From: a virus
Virus record (IMG/VR): IMGVR_UViG_3300030107_002094
Span: 1-40,948 of that record
Direction: 5' to 3' (one strand)
DNA: 40,948 nt
The position numbers were made by a program, and so were the translations under genes. Below are positions 39,588 through 40,948 of the stretch, piece by piece (the first letter of the stretch is position 1; every line of letters starts with the position of its first letter). The notes under the pieces were generated by a model. It saw nothing but the letters and a program-made list of their open reading frames with translations. It was not told where the DNA came from and did not search any database.

Positions 39588-39836
39588 CTACCAGAGCTTC
39601 CACTTGCTTTGAATAACTGCTTTAGCAACATCCAATGCTTCTTTCATAACTCTATCTTTTTCAGATTTAGTTAGTTTTTTGTCTTTTAATCCATCTTCAA
39701 GCGCTTTAACAAGCTCACCAATTTCTATAACAATTTGTCTATTTTTAGCAGTTACAGATGTAGCATACCCAGCTATACCTAGCCCAACCATATATAACAA
39801 GTTAGACCAACTTAACCATTCACTTACGAAGTCCAT
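39588..39836 (-). CDS. Membrane protein, candidate holin (82 aa)
   Basis: An N-terminal membrane helix (SNLLYMVGLGIAGYATSVTA), then charged helices (EIGELVKALEDGLKDKKLTK, KDRVMKEALDVAKAVI). A single N-terminal anchor with a charged tail fits small holins or related lysis proteins. It directly precedes the endolysin by 3 bases, which strengthens the case. Assigned by position and topology only. Confidence 0.6.
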   Translation of the reverse strand: MDFVSEWLSWSNLLYMVGLGIAGYATSVTAKNRQIVIEIGELVKALEDGLKDKKLTKSEKDRVMKEALDVAKAVIQSKWKLW

Positions 39837-40080
39837 GTATTTCTCCCTTTATTTGTTCTAAAGATTTTTTCATTTCAATAATATCAGCAGTAATAACATC
39901 TAGTTTATATGCAATTAAATTCCTATCTGCTACTGATTCTTTTTTGTCAAGCTTTAACTCTAAATCCCTTTTAATCATGTCTATATCATATTGCATAAAG
40001 CCAAGAGCAAGTATCGCACCGCATATAATAACTGCTAAAGTTATCATATTATCTATTGATATTGTTTTATTAATTTTCAT
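39820..40080 (-). CDS. Membrane-anchored coiled-coil protein (86 aa)
   Basis: A short basic start then one membrane helix (MITLAVIICGAILALGFMQY), followed by a coiled-coil tail (MIKRDLELKLDKKESVADRN, DIIEMKKSLEQIKGEIHGL). Topology resembles an i-spanin-like or BhlA-type holin component. Overlaps its neighbours by 11-17 bases. Confidence 0.6.
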   Translation of the reverse strand: MKINKTISIDNMITLAVIICGAILALGFMQYDIDMIKRDLELKLDKKESVADRNLIAYKLDVITADIIEMKKSLEQIKGEIHGLRK

Positions 40081-40357
40081 TATTCCTTAATCTTTCAACT
40101 TCTTTCTCAAGATAATCAATTCTTTGATTTTGTTTAATATCAGCAGGAATTTCTGCATCTTGATTAGCTTCAGCATCTTCTTCTATATCTATGATATGCT
40201 CTTCATTCATTGCTACTTGATATTCTAAAAAAGATATACGAGCATTTAATTGACTATATCCCCATACTAACATTACAACAAATGTTACCGCCTGTATAAT
40301 CATTGGCAACGATATACTTAAGCTACTGCTATCCGATATTGGTTTAGTGTTTTCCAT
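40070..40357 (-). CDS. Membrane-anchored coiled-coil protein (95 aa)
   Basis: One hydrophobic helix (LSISLPMIIQAVTFVVMLVW) then an acidic coiled coil (NEEHIIDIEEDAEANQDAEI, RIDYLEKEVERLRN). The third member of a row of similar anchor-plus-coil proteins. May form hetero-oligomers with its neighbours. Confidence 0.6.
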   Translation of the reverse strand: MENTKPISDSSSLSISLPMIIQAVTFVVMLVWGYSQLNARISFLEYQVAMNEEHIIDIEEDAEANQDAEIPADIKQNQRIDYLEKEVERLRNNEN

Positions 40358-40664
40358 TTATTCTACTTACACTGCCTTTTACTTCCATCATTACATCACT
40401 AAGGTCATTAACTTCACGAACCATTTCCTCGTGCCTTCTATCTCTAGTAGAGTCGCTAGCGTTCCATCTGTCTAATAATTTTAAAATAATAGCTTCAATA
40501 TTATCAATTTTTTGAGATTGCCCTTTATTTTCGACTTTTAAATCCTCTAATGCTTCTGCTTGTTCATCTGCTCTTTGGCTTTGTTTAAAATATCCATAAA
40601 AAAATGCTAGCACGACCAAACCCATTGCTCCATATTCTGCGTAAACGTCAATAAATGATTCCAT
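40344..40664 (-). CDS. Membrane-anchored coiled-coil protein, holin-like (106 aa)
   Basis: An N-terminal helix (YGAMGLVVLAFFYGYFKQSQ), then a long coil (EQAEALEDLKVENKGQSQKI, REVNDLSDVMMEVKGSVS). The layout is close to BhlA/UviB-type holins of phages. Upstream GGAG lies 8 bases before the ATG. It opens a run of four overlapping membrane genes that ends at the endolysin. Confidence 0.6.
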   Translation of the reverse strand: MESFIDVYAEYGAMGLVVLAFFYGYFKQSQRADEQAEALEDLKVENKGQSQKIDNIEAIILKLLDRWNASDSTRDRRHEEMVREVNDLSDVMMEVKGSVSRINGKH

Positions 40665-40722
40665 TAAGACTCCAAGTAAATGTATTTAAATTCTATATTA
40701 TAAGATGTGCTAGAACACCAAG

Positions 40723-40821
40723 TCATTCTTCCTCCTCAGTTGCTTTACACTCATCGCAAACACCACGCAATGCTTGATGAATTGGTTTATCGCATTCAAT
40801 ACAATGGAAAGGCATTGGCAT
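40723..40821 (-). CDS. Tiny zinc-finger protein (32 aa)
   Basis: MPMPFHCIECDKPIHQALRG then VCDECKATEEEE. C-x2-C twice, with 14 residues between, gives one zinc ribbon. The ATG at 40821 shares a base with the upstream stop (TAATG). Its small size is offset by the strong motif and coupling. Confidence 0.55.
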   Translation of the reverse strand: MPMPFHCIECDKPIHQALRGVCDECKATEEEE

Positions 40822-40948
40822 TATTTTTTCCTCATTGTTAAATCAATATAAACCTTTAAATCAGATTTAATTTCTGCATTCCATTTTTTTAGTTTACCCA
40901 TCTCATCCATAATTATATCTAATCTATGTTGTAAATTTTCATGTTTTT
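40821..40948 (-). CDS. C-terminal part of a coiled-coil protein (cut by window edge)
   Basis: The visible C-terminal ~41 residues (ENLQHRLDIIMDEMGKLKKW, then NAEIKSDLKVYIDLTMRKK) are a charged amphipathic helix. The start lies beyond 40948. The frame does not continue the left-edge LamG gene if the ends are joined directly, so this is probably a separate gene. Confidence 0.55.
   Translation of the reverse strand, partial: KHENLQHRLDIIMDEMGKLKKWNAEIKSDLKVYIDLTMRKK

Noticed and set aside
1-40948. CRISPR array
   Set aside because: The only tandem repeats are 11-15-bp units without spacers; no regular repeat-spacer pattern and no cas genes.
1-40948. Complete circular genome joined at the window ends
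   Set aside because: Joining 1 to 40948 would stop the LamG frame after about nine codons, and that protein appears to be cut mid-chain; the ends look like arbitrary cuts.

Overview
The window is a contiguous piece of a low-GC, tailed double-stranded DNA phage, most like uncultured marine short-tailed (podovirus-type) phages. The evidence is a complete packaging and capsid module (terminase small and large subunits, P22-type portal, scaffold, major capsid protein), a connector/nozzle set without a tape-measure protein, and a 2,041-residue transglycosylase-bearing ejection-type protein. It is nearly gap-free, with frequent TAATG or ATGA stop/start overlaps. The host cannot be told from the sequence. 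Both ends cut through genes, so the genome continues on each side.

Layout. (1) 1-24129, minus strand: the late block. Reading along the minus strand it runs DUF736-like small protein, terS, small overlapping gene, terL, PD-(D/E)XK-like nuclease, portal, scaffold, major capsid, 40-aa basic protein, adaptor with a beta insert, second adaptor, tail nozzle part 1, pol-beta-type nucleotidyltransferase, nozzle part 2, fibre, ejection-type proteins ending in the 2,041-aa giant, a 108-aa virion-type protein and a LamG receptor-binding-type protein cut by the left edge. (2) 24130-24825: a 0.7-kb divergent intergenic region with three families of tandem repeats; it looks like an origin/control region. 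(3) 24826-32746, plus strand: about 20 mostly small genes, including a CobS-like AAA+ ATPase with a CobT/VWA-like partner, a PC4-like protein, a ParB-like protein and several zinc-ribbon proteins. A structured non-coding stretch at 25140-25305 includes a D-armless tRNA-like fold. A strong bidirectional terminator closes the block at 32757-32782. (4) 32862-40948, minus strand: DUF1376-type replication protein, Holliday-junction-resolvase-like nuclease, winged helix, single-strand annealing protein, Gam-like protein, excisionase-type HTH, metallophosphoesterase, M15 endolysin and a cassette of small membrane/coiled-coil proteins that is probably the lysis module.

How it may work together (inference). 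No DNA polymerase, primase, helicase, RNA polymerase or integrase is visible, so replication probably recruits host machinery through the DUF1376 protein. An 11-bp iteron occurs both in the divergent region and inside that gene, in the linker between its two domains, as in the lambda O/ori arrangement. Annealing protein, resolvase and Gam form a recombination set. The most notable non-genic signals are the palindrome GCTAGC, which I count at about 39 copies against roughly 4 expected; a cluster of 11 ACACCC motifs between 24844 and 25487; and 17-bp hairpins at or straddling stop codons.
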